Source: Pueraria montana var. lobata
Taxonomy: Eukaryota; Streptophyta; Magnoliopsida; Fabales; Fabaceae
Reading direction: 5' to 3'
DNA length: 64,000 bases
Assembly: GCA_026413185.1 (NCBI GenBank)
Contig: CM048648.1
Location: 83,434,550-83,498,549, forward strand
The notes under the pieces were generated by a model that was given only the letters and a program-made list of their open reading frames with translations, made no database searches and had not been told where the DNA came from. The position numbers and the translations under genes are program-made. Positions 46,125 through 59,086 of the stretch are shown in pieces; the first letter of the stretch is position 1, and the number at the start of each line of letters is the position of its first letter.

Positions 46125-47529
46125 GATTAAAGAAAATTATCAGGGACTAGTTTGCAAATCTTTAAAAATTATTAAAAGCATGACAAGGCATTACTTGTAC
46201 ACATGTCGGGCATCCCTGCCCTCAAATGATTTAAGGCATCGAAGAAAAACTCTTCCATTGCTCCCTCGGCATTGTGTCGCCGTGGTGCCAATTTTCCAGT
46301 CATGTGCTTCACCAAATAATCTAGAAGACCCAGTATTGGGGTTTTTTTTTTTTTTTTTTTTCCCTTTCATAACCTTTAACATTTTCTCCTCTGCCAATTT
46401 ATACCTTAAAAAAAAAAAACAATTTTCAATTATTGAACCATGCAAGAAAAAACTGTTACTATACTAGCTTATAATATGATCATCATGAACACATATTTGC
46501 TGCAAGGATAATTGCCATCCTCCTTTTGTAAATTTCCACAATGCAGAGCTACATCCACTAAGGTAGCAGTAGTCTCATCAAGCATCCTAGTGAAGTACTA
46601 TATCATTCCACCTAGTTATTCATAATTTTTTCTAGCATTCAAAATGTGACACCCTTGTTTTCTTCATTTCAGCATGGATAATTTGTTTTGTGCACATGTT
46701 CACGCAAATACACAAAATGAATCACTCATAATTTGTATTGTATTTACTTTTTATCAACGGTAAAAGTTTATACAGTATCGTTCAATCATTTGTTGATACA
46801 CCATTAAAAAAGTTTAACTTTTTAAATAATTAATTAAGTTTAACATTGTATTTGTAAATTGTAACCCACCTCCCAACATTCCTATATTCATATGCAAATC
46901 CGTGCCTCTCTATAACATACCATAAAAATTCATTGACCAAGCCACTCCTTATAACATATATTCCTCCTGTGAAAGCTGCTACGTCTCAGCATTTTGGCCC
47001 TTTGTGATTTTTTTAGCTAATTAAATCTCTTTTATTTTTAAAATTAAAAAAAATTATACTTAAAACTCTCAAGTTATTAGTTTTTATCTAAGTATTTGAA
47101 GATTTATTATGGATTTGGAATATAATTTGTTTTAAGGTTTAAAAGAAATTTAATAAGAAAAAATTGAAAGATTTTATAAGCTAGGAGATTAGGATTAATT
47201 TGTTTTAAAGAGCATTATGCATATTTCAGAGACTAAAAAAAGTCATTTCAAATTTGAAAGAAAAAAAAAAGACCAAAATTTAAAGGACTAAAAATATATT
47301 TAAATCTTTATTTATTTATGAAAAATACAACAATTTTTTTTTTGTATTTATCTCTTGTTATAACGATGGAGAGAAATAGACATAGAATTTTTAATTTTTT
47401 TTTACATTTATATAAACTATTATATGAATTGTTGTATGAATATCACATTTCTTTATTTATTTGGTAACTTTAATTTTTTTTTTCCGATGAAAGGAGAGGA
47501 TCGACGATTTTTTAACTGTAATTAAATTA
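46125..47529. other. Intergenic, no gene recognised
   Basis: The ORF at 46123-46467 spans homopolymer tracts (T18 near 46343) and has no family. The remainder is AT-rich with no feature. Confidence 0.5.
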
Positions 47530-47782
47530 GATTCAATAATTAACTATTAATCACCATGAATATAAAAACTGAACTATAGAATACTCAATATGTTTCTAAA
47601 AGCCAACAAAAACTCCGAGATCTTTATTTCATTGCATTCATTTCCGTTTGCCATACATAGTAGCACGGTTTCTCCAAAGACATGGAAACCATGTGACAAA
47701 GCCAAATTAAAAAAGTAAAATAAAAGAGAAACCAGAGAGGAGGGGTTTCGGCATTATTCTCTTAGCATCCACTTCATATGCA

Positions 47783-48557
47783 CTAATTTGCACCTGCAAA
47801 TTAAGATTCAAGAGTAATAATATTCAATAAGAATAGAAAGAAAAAACTTGGTAGAATAGGATCCTGTATTGTAGAAAAAGAAAAAAGAAAGATAAATTGA
47901 ATTAAGTTTCTCCCATGAATTAAAATAAACTATGTACTTCAATATTTAGAATAGTTAGACAAGAAAACTTTTATAAAAGTGAAATACTTAAGATGACTTT
48001 ATTTTAGGAAAGAAATTCAATTCATTTTAGAGTTTAATAATTATACACTGACACTGTCATCTAATTACAAATTATCGTTTGCATGATTTTAAAGATAATT
48101 TTGTAAAAATCAATAAATTTATTATAAATGGTGGTTTGTGATTGGATGACAATTACACTGTCAGTTCATAATCATTTTTTTCTTCATTTTACTTCTCATT
48201 TTCTTTTCTTACAAGTTTTTATCGAGAAGTTTATCTTAACAGAGCTTAAAGTAAAAGAAAAAAGTGAGAAGCATATGTACCACAGCCAAGGGATGGAATT
48301 TGACACTGAGAAGGGAGTTGAGACGCGATCCTAATGGTGTTGCAGAGGCAGCCATGGTCCACAGCTTGAAGTGCATTGCAGCATTGAGGACTAGGGTTTG
48401 TGTTGGGTGCACCAGGCACCACAAAGGGTGCACAAACATTGAGGTCACTCAGCTGGCTTGTGCAGGAGGAGCTGCTCTGTGCCTTAGCCATTTGTGTCCC
48501 ATGTGCCACAACCAAGAGAAGAATTAGAGAGAAGAGAGACTTAGGTGCTGCAGCCAT
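47783..48557 (-). CDS. Small secreted eight-cysteine protein, A9/FIL1-type lipid-transfer family, two exons
   Basis: Exon 1 is 48557-48281; exon 2 is 47793-47783, only 11 nt, supplying the end of a Gly codon, then Ala, Asn and TAG. Donor TGTG|GTACAT and acceptor TTGCAG are good. Product 95 aa: signal peptide about 1-26 (MAAAPKSLFSLILLLVV...MAKA), then a mature domain with Cys 32, 42, 59, 60, 70, 72, 85 and 92 in the C-C-CC-CxC-C-C order of the protease-inhibitor/seed-storage/LTP family. The short NVCAPFVVPGAPN and CLCNTIRIASQLPSQC blocks are those of tapetum/anther proteins such as A9, FIL1 and MEN-8 (type III nsLTP). Those proteins are secreted by tapetum toward developing pollen wall; the same role here is inference. 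The start is the ATG at 48557; a reading from 48569 would need a TTG start. The broken copy at 38171-38988 keeps the same structure. Confidence 0.9.
48030..48172. mobile_element. Degraded MITE of the GATGCACT-type family in the LTP intron
   Basis: Contains TTATACACTGACACTGTCAT and GTGGTTTGTGATTGGATGAC ... CACTGTCAGTTCATAATC, recognisable against the other four copies. It lies in the intron at the same place as the element in the pseudogene copy. Confidence 0.5.
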
Positions 48558-48640
48558 GATGACTTTCAATTAATTGAAACAACTTGTGGTTAATTATTAA
48601 TTGTATATGATTGTGTATGGTTTGGATGATGTAGTCATGT

Positions 48641-48651
48641 CCCTATTTATG
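48641..48651 (-). promoter_or_regulatory. Putative TATA box of the LTP gene
   Basis: CATAAATAGGG on the coding strand, about 85-95 bp upstream of the ATG. It is conserved in the promoter of the broken copy (near 39065-39075), in an otherwise very well conserved promoter block. Confidence 0.6.
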
Positions 48652-48925
48652 GTGAAGTTGGGAAGCAAATTGGCTTGTTCATTTCGTGAGTCACCTACCT
48701 TGAGAGGTTTTTCTGATCATAACTTTGGTGTTGGATGAATGCATGGCAACTGTGACATGAGGATGATCATGAGTTCAATCCTTTTTTTCTCTCTTCCTTA
48801 TTGCCTTATCTCAACTTTCTATGAAGTCCCACAGTTCTAGTATAAGCTAATGAGGTTATATTTGTGCACACATTTGCTCACACTTATGGTATATGTGGCA
48901 GAATAAAAAATAAACATGAAAAAAT

Positions 48926-51900
48926 TTTAGAATAAATTACACTTAACACCTTTTCCGTTTTTTTTAGATTACACATATAGTGTTGTACCAACAAGAGAGT
49001 TCAATTTAGCAAAATGTATTAGAATCTCACAATATTGTGAATCAAGATTCAAATCTCCAATGAAAGAGGTATTCAGATACATACACACAAATATTTTCTT
49101 GCATTACGATCTACATAGATATGAATTTATCCTTTTTTTTTTTTTACATTTCTTTTTCATATATAGATATATATGAATTTAATTAGCTTATTGAAGCGGT
49201 TCTTCCTTTTGACTAGTCTATGATCTATCAACGATGCTTCTGGACTGGCCCATATAATTAAATCCCTCTTTGTTTTGAATTTGATGTTGCATGAGACTTG
49301 GTAGCTATGGCCTGTGCGTTTTCAATTGGACGCTTGAACTGTAGATTTGTTATACCAAACCAAAAAATAAAAATAAAAATTGGTTGATCTTTATAAAGTA
49401 GTTTTTTTTTTTACTGCCTTTTTAAAGTAGTTTTAAAACCAGAAAACAATAACATCTCTAAGTTGTCTTGGTTTTTTACTTTTAATTTTCTATTATTCAT
49501 GTTCTTCCTTGTATTTTTACATCTTCCTTTTCCACTTTTACTATCTAAACATCAGTTTATGAAAAATGTTTCAAAAAATAGTTTTTAAAAGACTAAGAAA
49601 TTAAAACACAATTAAACACACCCTAAAAAAAACCTTAAAAACTATTTAACTAATAAAATATTATTTTGACAATGATTTATAAATACTCATTATGCTTAAT
49701 ATTGATTAAAAAATTGAGTAAAAATAAAAGTTGAGAAAAACTAATTTTTTTTGTTGAATAATTAGTTAAAGAGGAAAAAAAATACTAATTTGAAACTTTG
49801 AATTGATATAAATACCCATAAAAATATGTTACAAAAATAAAAAAAGATACATGACTACATAAAAATGAAATATCTAAAATAGAAATTTTATTTTCAAGAA
49901 TAAAAACTTGAATTTATAATGTTAGAATATAATATAACGTTAAAATCTTAACTATTATTTTTTATTAATGATTATACCTTTTATTCAGTAAAATGCAGTT
50001 TTTACTTAAAGTCAAGTCAAATTTTATTTAAATCACTTTCCTAATTTGGAGAAATGATTGATGCATGTATCCTTTGACATCACATATCCCCACTTTTGGG
50101 TTAGGTGGTATAATTGAAGCGGGGCATGCAAAATGACTTAGAGCCAACCATATTTATTATGTTGAAATTTCAGTTGAAAACGTTCAAAACTAATATACAC
50201 AAAACTTCTATCTAAAAAATTAATAAGCAAATTACACACATACTTCTAAAACTCTTTTCAAATTACATATAATACTGTTTTTTTTTTCTTACACTAATTC
50301 TCTTAATGTTTGACAATATTACACTGATATATCCTTATATTACCTCATTTCCATTTCTTTTGATGTTTAAGGTTATTACACATAAGTTAAGAAATATTTA
50401 ATGAAATTAAATTAAAAATTGTTATATTGGGACTAAAATGTTCTTATTTAATATTACTTGATCTTTAATGCCTACACTAGTAATGAATATTAAATAAGGA
50501 TATATTTGAAAAAATATTAATTAGACTTTAAAATTTTAAAACAACAATTATTTTAGAAAAAAATATTAGAAAGCTAAAAATGTAAAAGAAATAGAAAAGA
50601 GGTAGTATTATACTGACACAAGGGAGATTATTCTAAAGATTAAAAAAAGTTGTATAATTTGAAAAAACTTCGAAAAGTATTAATATAATTTACTCAAAAT
50701 TAATTTATTTTCATCACTTATCATAATCCCCGTATTAATTCGTTCACATGAGATGGAACGATTTATTTAACAGGAGAACCCGTGTTCGATTTCTTTTATG
50801 TGCAAAATTTTCTTGGACTAGTAGCAGTCACGTTCTGTAAGCGGGATTAGTCTCTAATCCAGTAAATTGGAGGACACCTTACTCTATAACCCAGGACAAA
50901 AAAGAATCCCAGTATAATATTGGGACTAATAAATAGTTTTATTAATATAAAGATTTTATTAATTTATTCTCATCACTTATCACAGGGAGACCAAACTATC
51001 CACTGTCGCACCTCTGACAAGGTCCAGGCAACAGTGCAACACTATTCGCCGACATATACCATTGCCAGAGCCTCTGATTGGGTTTTCATCCAAGAAAGTG
51101 AAACCTTGCTTCACAAATCACAATTATGGTTTTGCAAATACATCAAATATCCACATTTTATTTGGGGGTTGTTTTGTAATTTAACAAATAATACTAGCAA
51201 AACTTTCTAATATCCTTACAGAGTTACAGGTGATCAATCCAGAACATTCATTAAGATATACATACATAGATTTAAAGGTCCAAAATAGACTTTTGTTGGG
51301 TGCTCAATTTTTTGGTCGCCGAATGGGAAAATGATGAATGTTACATCTTTTCCCCACATTTTGGGTTGGGTGGCATAATTGAAGTGGGGCATGGAAAATA
51401 TGAATTAGAACTTAAGAGCCAATAACATTTAATGTTTGAATTTTAATTAAAAAATTTAAAATTATAATTTAAATAAAAGTTACAACATATAAATTTTAAC
51501 TTAAAACATAATAATACAAAAAAAAAAAAACACATATACCAATAATTTGATATCAGATTATCCTCCATTATTACAATTTTTATTTAATAAAAATTAAATT
51601 ATGTAAATATTACTAGTATATTAATTTCATAATTTCATATTACTAGTATATTAATTATTTAAAGATTAATATATAAATCAGTATAAAAAATATTGGTATA
51701 ATACTGATTTATTAATGCAAAGGTACTGCAACTATATTAATAATTAAATTTTCGTTAAATAAAGGACAATATTAACAATAATTTTAATGTTTGACATTTT
51801 TGTTCAGTTAGTAAATTTTTTAGTGTATTTTGAAACTTTTCGGAACAAAAAAAACTAAAGTAGCAAACAACAAGACAAGTAAACTCTGGAATTCAGAGTT

Positions 51901-52084
51901 CTGCACAGTTAACACTGAATTAGCAATCAACAAAATTTGCTTGCACTAACCCCAAAAGAAAAAAAAATAAAAGTAAAGACACAAAAGAATAACAATTAAC
52001 AAGTTAAAAAAAAAAAAGGAAATTTAAAGTAGCAAAAGAGAAAAACTAAAATAAAGGGCCGTCTAAAAGACTAAAAATGTGTAT
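48926..52084. other. Intergenic, no gene recognised
   Basis: AT-rich. 50229-50697 looks like a degenerate inverted-repeat element (left CAAATTACACACATACTTC, right TTTGAGTAAATTATATTAAT when reversed). The ORF at 50920-51210 has no family. 50740-50890 has a GTGTTCGATTTC phrase resembling a tRNA-derived B box, not pursued further. Confidence 0.45.
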
Positions 52085-55000
52085 TTAACTATTCTTGTCG
52101 GAAGCAGTTGGAGAGGTCCAATAATTCTTCACAGCAAATAAAAGTTTCTCCCTTTCAAGAGGTCCATCTTCATGGTCCACAATTTGACTATCCCAATCCA
52201 TGCCATTGACTATACTTTTAATCTTTACCAATATATCAACATCATCTCTGATTATTACACTTCCTTCAGGTCTAAGAATCCTATCCATCTCTAACAAGAT
52301 GTCTTCCAATTCACATCTACAAAGAAAAAGTAGATTAATTAAGATTCTAAAGAATTAGAAAATTTTAGGTATGATTTAATAGCCCAAACGAATCCAAATT
52401 TTCAAATTTTGTTGAAATTTACAGTCAAACATTATCTTGGAAACTAAAACATGTAACGCAAAATCAATCTATACCTGTCATTGTAGAGGCTGAACACTGA
52501 ATCAGCATGAATCAAGTCATAAGTTCTAGGATAAGTAGACATTGCTTCACACCTGCAACATAAATTGATAGCCACAACCACAAACATTTTAGAATTTAGA
52601 GGGAAAACAAAAAGGGAGAGAGAACTTCATCAAATAAAGACTACAAGAGAATACTACTGAATGAACTAATTACCAATTATGGTATGTTCCAATCAACCCC
52701 CTTTCATATATTGCACCAAGTGTATCAACCTTGGCCTGGACAGGAACCACATTCATGACCCAAACAGGTAAATCTACTAGTGCAGCAGCAAATCCACCCA
52801 AGTAAGCATTCATGTCTAAAAGGTTGCGGTACCTCCCTGCTTTTCCTAGTTGATTATTAACCTTCTTATAATATAAGACCCTTTTCTTCCACAGCTCATT
52901 ATCTTTTGAGAAAGTTTCGGGAGTAACCCCCTTTATGGTCCCCTTAGAAATCCTTGGTGGGGTGGCTTTTAGTCTTTCAGGCCAATTTTTCAATGCCCCA
53001 CCTGCAGTTTCTTCTTTGCTGGACACTTCAGGCAGAGGACTCAAACATGTTTGCATATCTGTGTACCTGAAAAGTGAACAAAAAAATACCAAGTTAAGTA
53101 ACTCACTAAGTTTCTATGATTTCATTGAGTTTTTAAATAGGCCCTTATAGTTTAAAAATCTTTAATGAGGTTCCTGCATTTAAAAGAGTGTAATATTTAT
53201 GCACGGTTAGTATGAACAATTTTACATTGTTAACTAGTTAGAAATTATGGTAAATATGACATTTAAGATAGTTATAATAAAAGTTAACAAACTTATTATA
53301 TACGTTAGATTGTGATTAGATGACATTGTAAAAGCTCTCAGTACATGAACTACTTTCTCAAACTTATTTACTTGTTAATTTAACCAGGAATATAAAACAG
53401 ATGGAAAATATTTACTTGAAAGAAATCAAACACAAGGATAATGGGAAAAAATGAAGCACATACCAGGCCTTGTCAGGGTTACTCTGTGCCTTGCAGAAAG
53501 GCCGGTTTTGAGTGAGCCTACGGTTGGATTTGCAATCCAAATGGTTTTTGGCTTTCTGCCAAATGGCTATATCATCCTTCTCCACTAGCTTGTTCCAGCA
53601 CAGGCTTTTAGCTACATTCTCAATTTTGGTCTGCTCTTCATTCAAATCCTCCTTTGTTCTTTCCCATCCTTTCCAATATTTCCTCCACCGAATTGGTGGC
53701 CCAGATAGAATCCAATACCCACCAGGGCGTAGAATTCGATCAATTTCATTTAGATATAGTCCATCTAATTCAACAAGTGGGAAAAAAACAACACTGGTTA
53801 ATGTTGAATCATGAAGCTTCATTCTTTTTAGATTTAAAGATTGAGTGAATTTCATTAACACTCATGAAGTTTTGTTGAATTACCTCCTATACTCCTTTAT
53901 ATTCTATCCTTACACTATTTTTCCTTAATTGTTGAAATACATTACATTAACAACCTCTAAACATTATACTACACCCCCTATTAAACAAGAAATACATTAC
54001 ATTGTACCCCTATAAAAGAAGTTGTTGCATACGTTAAAAAGGTAAAAACTCATGTACAATCTCAAGAAACTTAAGCAAGTGTCAATATAGTTTACTCTTA
54101 AATATATGTCTAGTCCTTCCAATGGTTTTATTTTAGATCTTTAAAAACTGTTTTTAGTCTTTATCCATTTTTTTTTTTAAATAGTCTCTATGATCATTTA
54201 GTGATGACGTGACATGCATTTAAACATGTTACATCAACAATTACTCTAAGATGATATGCCATGTCACATGTCTAGATATATGTCACATGTCTAGATATAA
54301 GAAATATGTTACATTGCACCCCTATAAAAGAAGTTGTTGCATACATTAAAAAAGTAAAAAATCATGTACAATCTCAAAAAACTTAAGCAAGTGTCAATAT
54401 AATTTACTCTTAAATATATGTCTAGTCCCTCCAATGATTTTAGTTCTTTAAAAATTGTTTTCAGTTTTTATACATTTATTTTTTTTAAACAGTCTCTGTG
54501 ATCATTTAATGATGATGTGACATACATTTAAACATGTTATATCAACAATTACTCTAAGATGATATATGTCTAGATAATGTCATGTTACTGTAAGACTATT
54601 TTCAAAACTTTTAAAATTTATAAAAACTAAAACCAATAAAAAAGAATTTAAAGAATCAAAATCGAAATTCACCATATTTTCATATACTAAAATAACTATT
54701 AAACCTTCTTTTTTATTTCATTCTTCTTTTGATAAGAGGCCTACAATAGTTGTAATTTGGTAAGTTAGAATAGTAATACCATATTCAGCCCAAGGAATGA
54801 GGCATCGAGAGCAGTGTGCCATGTCAAAAGCTCTAGAAGGAAAAGGCAACCTCTTTGAAGCTAGGACTCCAATTAATGCAGGAACTCCTCTTTCAAGAGC
54901 AAACTGAACCTGTGCTTCGTGGGTGTCCCGTGGTGCAATTGACATTGTTATGATGTCACGTGACAGAAGATAGGCTCCCCAACTAGCAACCTGCATCATC

Positions 55001-58000
55001 AAAGTTTTAGATAATATTAAAATTAAAACTTGGCCTATCATTATTACCAATTAAATTCAGTTTCGTAGATTTGTCCTTGCCATATCAATCAATATTTAAG
55101 AAATTGACTCGGCAAAGAATATACATATAAAGACAAAACAAATTAGTTTGTTTGATACTATCAAATATAACTTTGACAAGATTTTGAGTCACTAACAGTA
55201 TTTTTTAAGTTTTGGCCTTTTGGTTCTTCGAACCACAAAAGATACATGTTTAGCAAGATTGTAGACTATGAATCGAATCTAGAAAGGCATCTTCTCAAGA
55301 TGTGATCGGGATATCACATTTAATGTAATCTGCGAACAATGGCATAAATTTTAATTTCATAGAATGTTTATAATGCATTTCATAAGATATCTTTAGTATT
55401 TATTGTCAAATACAATTAATCGAAAAGCTACATTAGGAAAACTACATCTGGGCAGTGACTAACCAGACAAATGCCTCGTTAGGGAAAAACAAAATTAGAA
55501 CTAGTATTATAATAATCTGTCATTCATATATGTTATATTCCCTTTCCCTCCAAAGTACAGTTGAACGTGATCAAAGATCACAAATCACAACATAGTACTA
55601 TAATACTCCCTCCGTTCCAGTTTATATAACGTTTAAGGTTTTGATACAGATATTAAAGAATGCAATTAATTTATTAAATTTTTCTAAAAAATATTAGATA
55701 ATTTTCTAATATACCATTTATCTCTCTAATTAATTACTTATAATACACTACTCCCACTAAATATTAATTAAGAATAAGATAGTTTTGGAAAAAGATATTT
55801 AATACAACATTGATTTTCTAAAACAACATCTATTTTGAAACAAATTTTTTCTTTAAAACGTCATATAATATACAACAAAGGGAGTATATTAACTCTGGAA
55901 TCTCAGTTGTAGTAATAATAATGCTATTTTATGTCATTAAAAAAAATAATGCTCTTTGTGCCCATTTTACCCCGGGAAGCACATACCTGGCCCGGTTCAT
56001 TTCAATTGTGGACTTTTGTTTTTCTTATTTTTATTTGAACTTAAAAATTAGGGAACAAAAAGGAAAAAAAAAACAAATTTTCTAGATGAAAATATAATTA
56101 ATCCATAGTCATGGTATGAGCGTATGGGTTGCGTCGCACATTTCTAGGCGCCGCTGAAATGCAAAGTCAAATACAGTATAAGAAAGAAACCTTCCATTCT
56201 TTTGTCCATTTTCATATTCCTTTTCAATCAATGGCCCAAATCAAGCACAAGAAACAAAGACCACATATATATGACATGACTCAATATGCAACTACATAAA
56301 CGAACACGGATAAAGGATAATGTATTAACTTATTTTTACCAAATGTTAAAATTTAATTTTATCTATAATAATTAAAAAAAATTGATTGTTAGTAACCTAA
56401 TTAATAAAATTCTCACGTCATATTACGAATTAAATATTCTAAAATTTAAGCTATTAAATGAACGTATGTAACTCAATTTAATACATTTATGTGCTCTGCT
56501 TCAATATCATATCTAAGTTTAATGTCCTCTGATATAGGTCCTGAGTAAAATTTCTACTCCCAGAGAAAATATTTAATTTAATACAGAAAATCCATGAGGG
56601 TACCATTACTCGTTTTTGTGAAGGCCAGAGAGCCAGATAGATACACTTGCTCTGGATCCAGTCGTTTCAAAACGTAACAGAATAAAATTTGATACGAAAG
56701 AAAGAAACGAACAAATTACACACAACGTTACAAAATTATCCAAAACGCCGTCCCCAGACAAAGACAAACTCACACTCTATCTCAATTCTCAATTTCAATT
56801 TTGGAATCTAATGCGTTTCTAAAAACACCTTCCTCAGTTAAACAGTGAGTCTTCTACTTACGCATTTTCTTAAGTTACCACAAACATAAAAGAACATCAA
56901 TAGTTAACACCCGTGAATTAAAGACACAACCTCATAAGTTGTTGTAAAGAGTAAAGGCCCATTTCTTTTTATGGTGCAATGTGGTAAAGACCCTTTGATC
57001 CGATCTAATTCCTTCAAGAACTCAATTTTGTTTTCTAGTTAAGAGAAACTAAAAATACCGCTAACACACACAATAAATGCCATTTTTCACAAACAATTTA
57101 AAAAAATATAAAATAATAGTGTACTATATTAAATTAGTTTCTAAACACTGATCAATTGAGTTTTTAAAATTACAAAAATATTATCTGTATCTCCCAAATA
57201 GCTAAATGTTAGTGTTATAATTTTTATGTTTATGATTTCAGACATTAAAATAACAATCATTTAGTAACGTACAAAGACTAAAATAACCGTTAATTGATTA
57301 TTTCAAGCATAAATTGAATTTTTGAAATTACAATAATGTCATTTTTGTCTCTCAAATAGCTAAACGTCGGAATTTTTATTTTATGATGCTTCCAGAGATT
57401 AAATAGTATCGTTTAGTAATGTCAAAAGACTAGTAACTGTTTAATTTTTATCAAAAAAAATTCTTATGTGGTCAATCAATAAAAAATTCCTGCTACTACA
57501 TCCTTTTAAAAAAAAGATAGTACTACTGCATACTACTACTAATACATAGGCTGTCATTAATTTATAATTAATTAAAAGTGTAAAAAATTTAGATTAAAAG
57601 TGCATATAAATTAAACTTTATATTAACTTACCATGTTATTATAAAAAATAAAAATAAAAGACATTTGAAAACTGGGGCCCGAAACGGTGGAAACAGCATG
57701 ATTCTTGTACCAAAAGTAAAAACGCCAACGAGGATTACGACGTTCAAAAGCGCCCCTTTTATTTTCCACTTTTCTTTTCAAACAAAAACGTATTGTAACC
57801 GTAAAAAACGCAGCGAGCAAAAATAAATAATAAACAAAGAAAAAGAAGCGAGTAATCGGAAAAGGCGTACCCCGCAGCCAGTGTCGACGGCGGTCCTGAC
57901 GGTGCCGTGGCGGAGGTTGACGAGCTCGGCAATGCGGTCGATGTACTTGTCGGCTCCGTCGGGGAACATGGTGCCGCCGCCGGGGAAGCGGAACCTGTTG

Positions 58001-58602
58001 GTCTGGCCGTCGTAGCGGATCCAGTTCTGGACGGCCTTCTCGACGGTGAGCTCGCGGTGGGGCACGTTGGCGTACCAGGCGAGGTCGCGGCTGGCCGGCC
58101 AGGGGAAGGGGTTCCGGTAGCCGTGCGGCGCGGGGACGCGGCACTTGAGGTTTTCGTCTTTCCTCGGACAGTGTCGCTCGCGGTATATCATTTTTTTGCG
58201 CGAGTATTGGAGGGAGCGCGCGTGGTCCTCGCAGGGGGTGTACTCGCTGAGGGACACGTGGCAGGGAGGGAAGTGGAGGGTGGAGGTGGAGGAGGGAGGG
58301 AGGTTTGTGGAGTTGTGGTGAGAGGAGAAGTCTAAGCGAGCTGTGGAAAGGGTTGGGTTTTGAAAACACGGTGTTGTGGTGAGTGTGGTTTGTGCTGTGG
58401 TTTTGGTGGTGGGTTGTTGGTATGCGCCGAGGAGGTAGGAGATTAAGCAGAGGAGAGCGAGGAGGGTGTAGAGGTTGGTTTTCTTGCAGGTGTATGTGGG
58501 CTTGGAGGGTTTGCTTGTGGGGTGGTAGGGTGAGGTGGAATCGGCGCTCGGCATGGTGGTGTGTGTAAGAGTGTGTTGTGTTGTGTAGTGATTGGTGGAC
58601 AT
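52085..58602 (-). CDS. PMT: PMT-type putative methyltransferase (DUF248/QUASIMODO2 family, PMT15/16/17-like), six exons
   Basis: Exons 58602-57871, 54990-54780, 53764-53464, 53066-52674, 52552-52475 and 52316-52085 join in phase to 648 aa; introns are GT-AG. Layout: short cytosolic tail, one membrane anchor about 43-61 (LYTLLALLCLISYLLGAY), a Ser/Thr-rich stem, then PCEDHARSL and REHC-type motifs, SAM-binding VDTGCGVASWGAYL at about 239-252, AHCSRCLIPW, EIDRILRPGGYWILSGPPI, LLDMNAYLGGFAAAL, IYERGLIGTYHNWCE, a TYDLIHAD block, LLEMDRILRPEGS and QIVDHEDGP. All family motifs are present and the length is usual. Members are Golgi type II proteins thought to methylate pectin; substrate here is inferred. 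Two in-frame starts: 58602, and 58554 (MPSADS) with the better ACCATG context; the shorter form would be 632 aa. Exon 1 is strikingly GC-rich (57870-58330). Plus-strand ORFs there are antisense shadows. Confidence 0.94.
53186..53352. mobile_element. MITE of the GATGCACT-type family in PMT intron 3
   Basis: TTTATGCACGGTTAGTATG at the left, with TAGATTGTGATTAGATGACA and CTCAGTACATGAAC at the right; the same family as 34741-34912, diverged. Confidence 0.5.
53986..54600. repeat. 312-bp tandem duplication in PMT intron 2
   Basis: Two direct copies with period 312: TATAAAAGAAGTTGTTGCAT at 54011 and at 54323, then CAATCTCAAGAAACTTAAGC / CAATCTCAAAAAACTTAAGC, ATATGTCTAGTCC, a (T)n run and CATTTAAACATGTTA. 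The junction carries a short extra repeat, GTCACATGTCTAGATAT (54264-54298). Confidence 0.88.
55606..55884. mobile_element. Stowaway-type MITE in PMT intron 1
   Basis: TA-flanked; left CTCCCTCCGTTCCAGTTTAT, reverse complement of the right end CTCCCTTTGTTGTATATTAT. The canonical CTCCCTCCGTT Stowaway terminus is present. Confidence 0.83.
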
Positions 58603-59086
58603 GGGGGGTTTAAGTAGTGGAAGTGAAGTGGAAGGGGTTATTACTGTGTTGGATGGATGGAATGCTTATGGTATGTTCGTGTGAGGGTTCAGAAGTGGGA
58701 CCGGGTTTCGAGAAAAGTGAAAGGGTGCGTTTCTTCGCTAAATAGATTAAGTATGTGTTTGATTTTTCGATGAGAAATCTCTAAATAATTATTAGATTAA
58801 AAATTTTGAATTTTTATTTTTTATAAAATATATATTAAAATGTGTGTCCGTTTAATTTAACATAAAATTAAATACATCTTATAGTATTTTGACATTATTT
58901 GGAAAATGCTAAAACATTAGCTAAAAAATTGAAATTTTGTTATATTAATATACTACTGCCTTATTTATATTAATTATTTATATTTTAGTATATTTTAAAA
59001 GTATATATATATATTTAATGGAAGTTATTCTAATGAAATTTAATTATTCCTCATATATGTGTCTCTTGAAATACACTTATAATATA
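58603..59086. other. Upstream flank of the PMT gene
   Basis: 58603-58740 may hold the 5' leader; no confident TATA box was found. The rest is AT-rich without features. Confidence 0.4.

Larger units (their letters stand above)
47530..48925. repeat. Duplicated block, copy B (pairs with 37925-39330)
   Basis: Same order and orientation as copy A: downstream flank, last exon, intron with MITE, exon 1, promoter. The promoter regions match almost base for base from TGTGTATGGTTTGGATG to GCATGGCAACTGTGACATG. Confidence 0.85.

Noticed and set aside
46123..46467. 114-aa ORF ending in a poly-Phe/Lys tract
   Set aside because: Open only because of homopolymer runs; no family resemblance.
48264..48527. 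87-aa plus-strand ORF over the LTP gene
   Set aside because: Antisense to the eight-cysteine frame; no signal peptide or family.
57907..58335. 142-aa plus-strand ORF
   Set aside because: Antisense shadow of the GC-rich PMT exon 1; no domain, and the minus strand has a full set of PMT motifs.
57623..58369. 248-aa minus-strand ORF rich in Pro and Arg
   Set aside because: A frame-shifted reading of PMT exon 1 that runs on into intron 1; low-complexity product.
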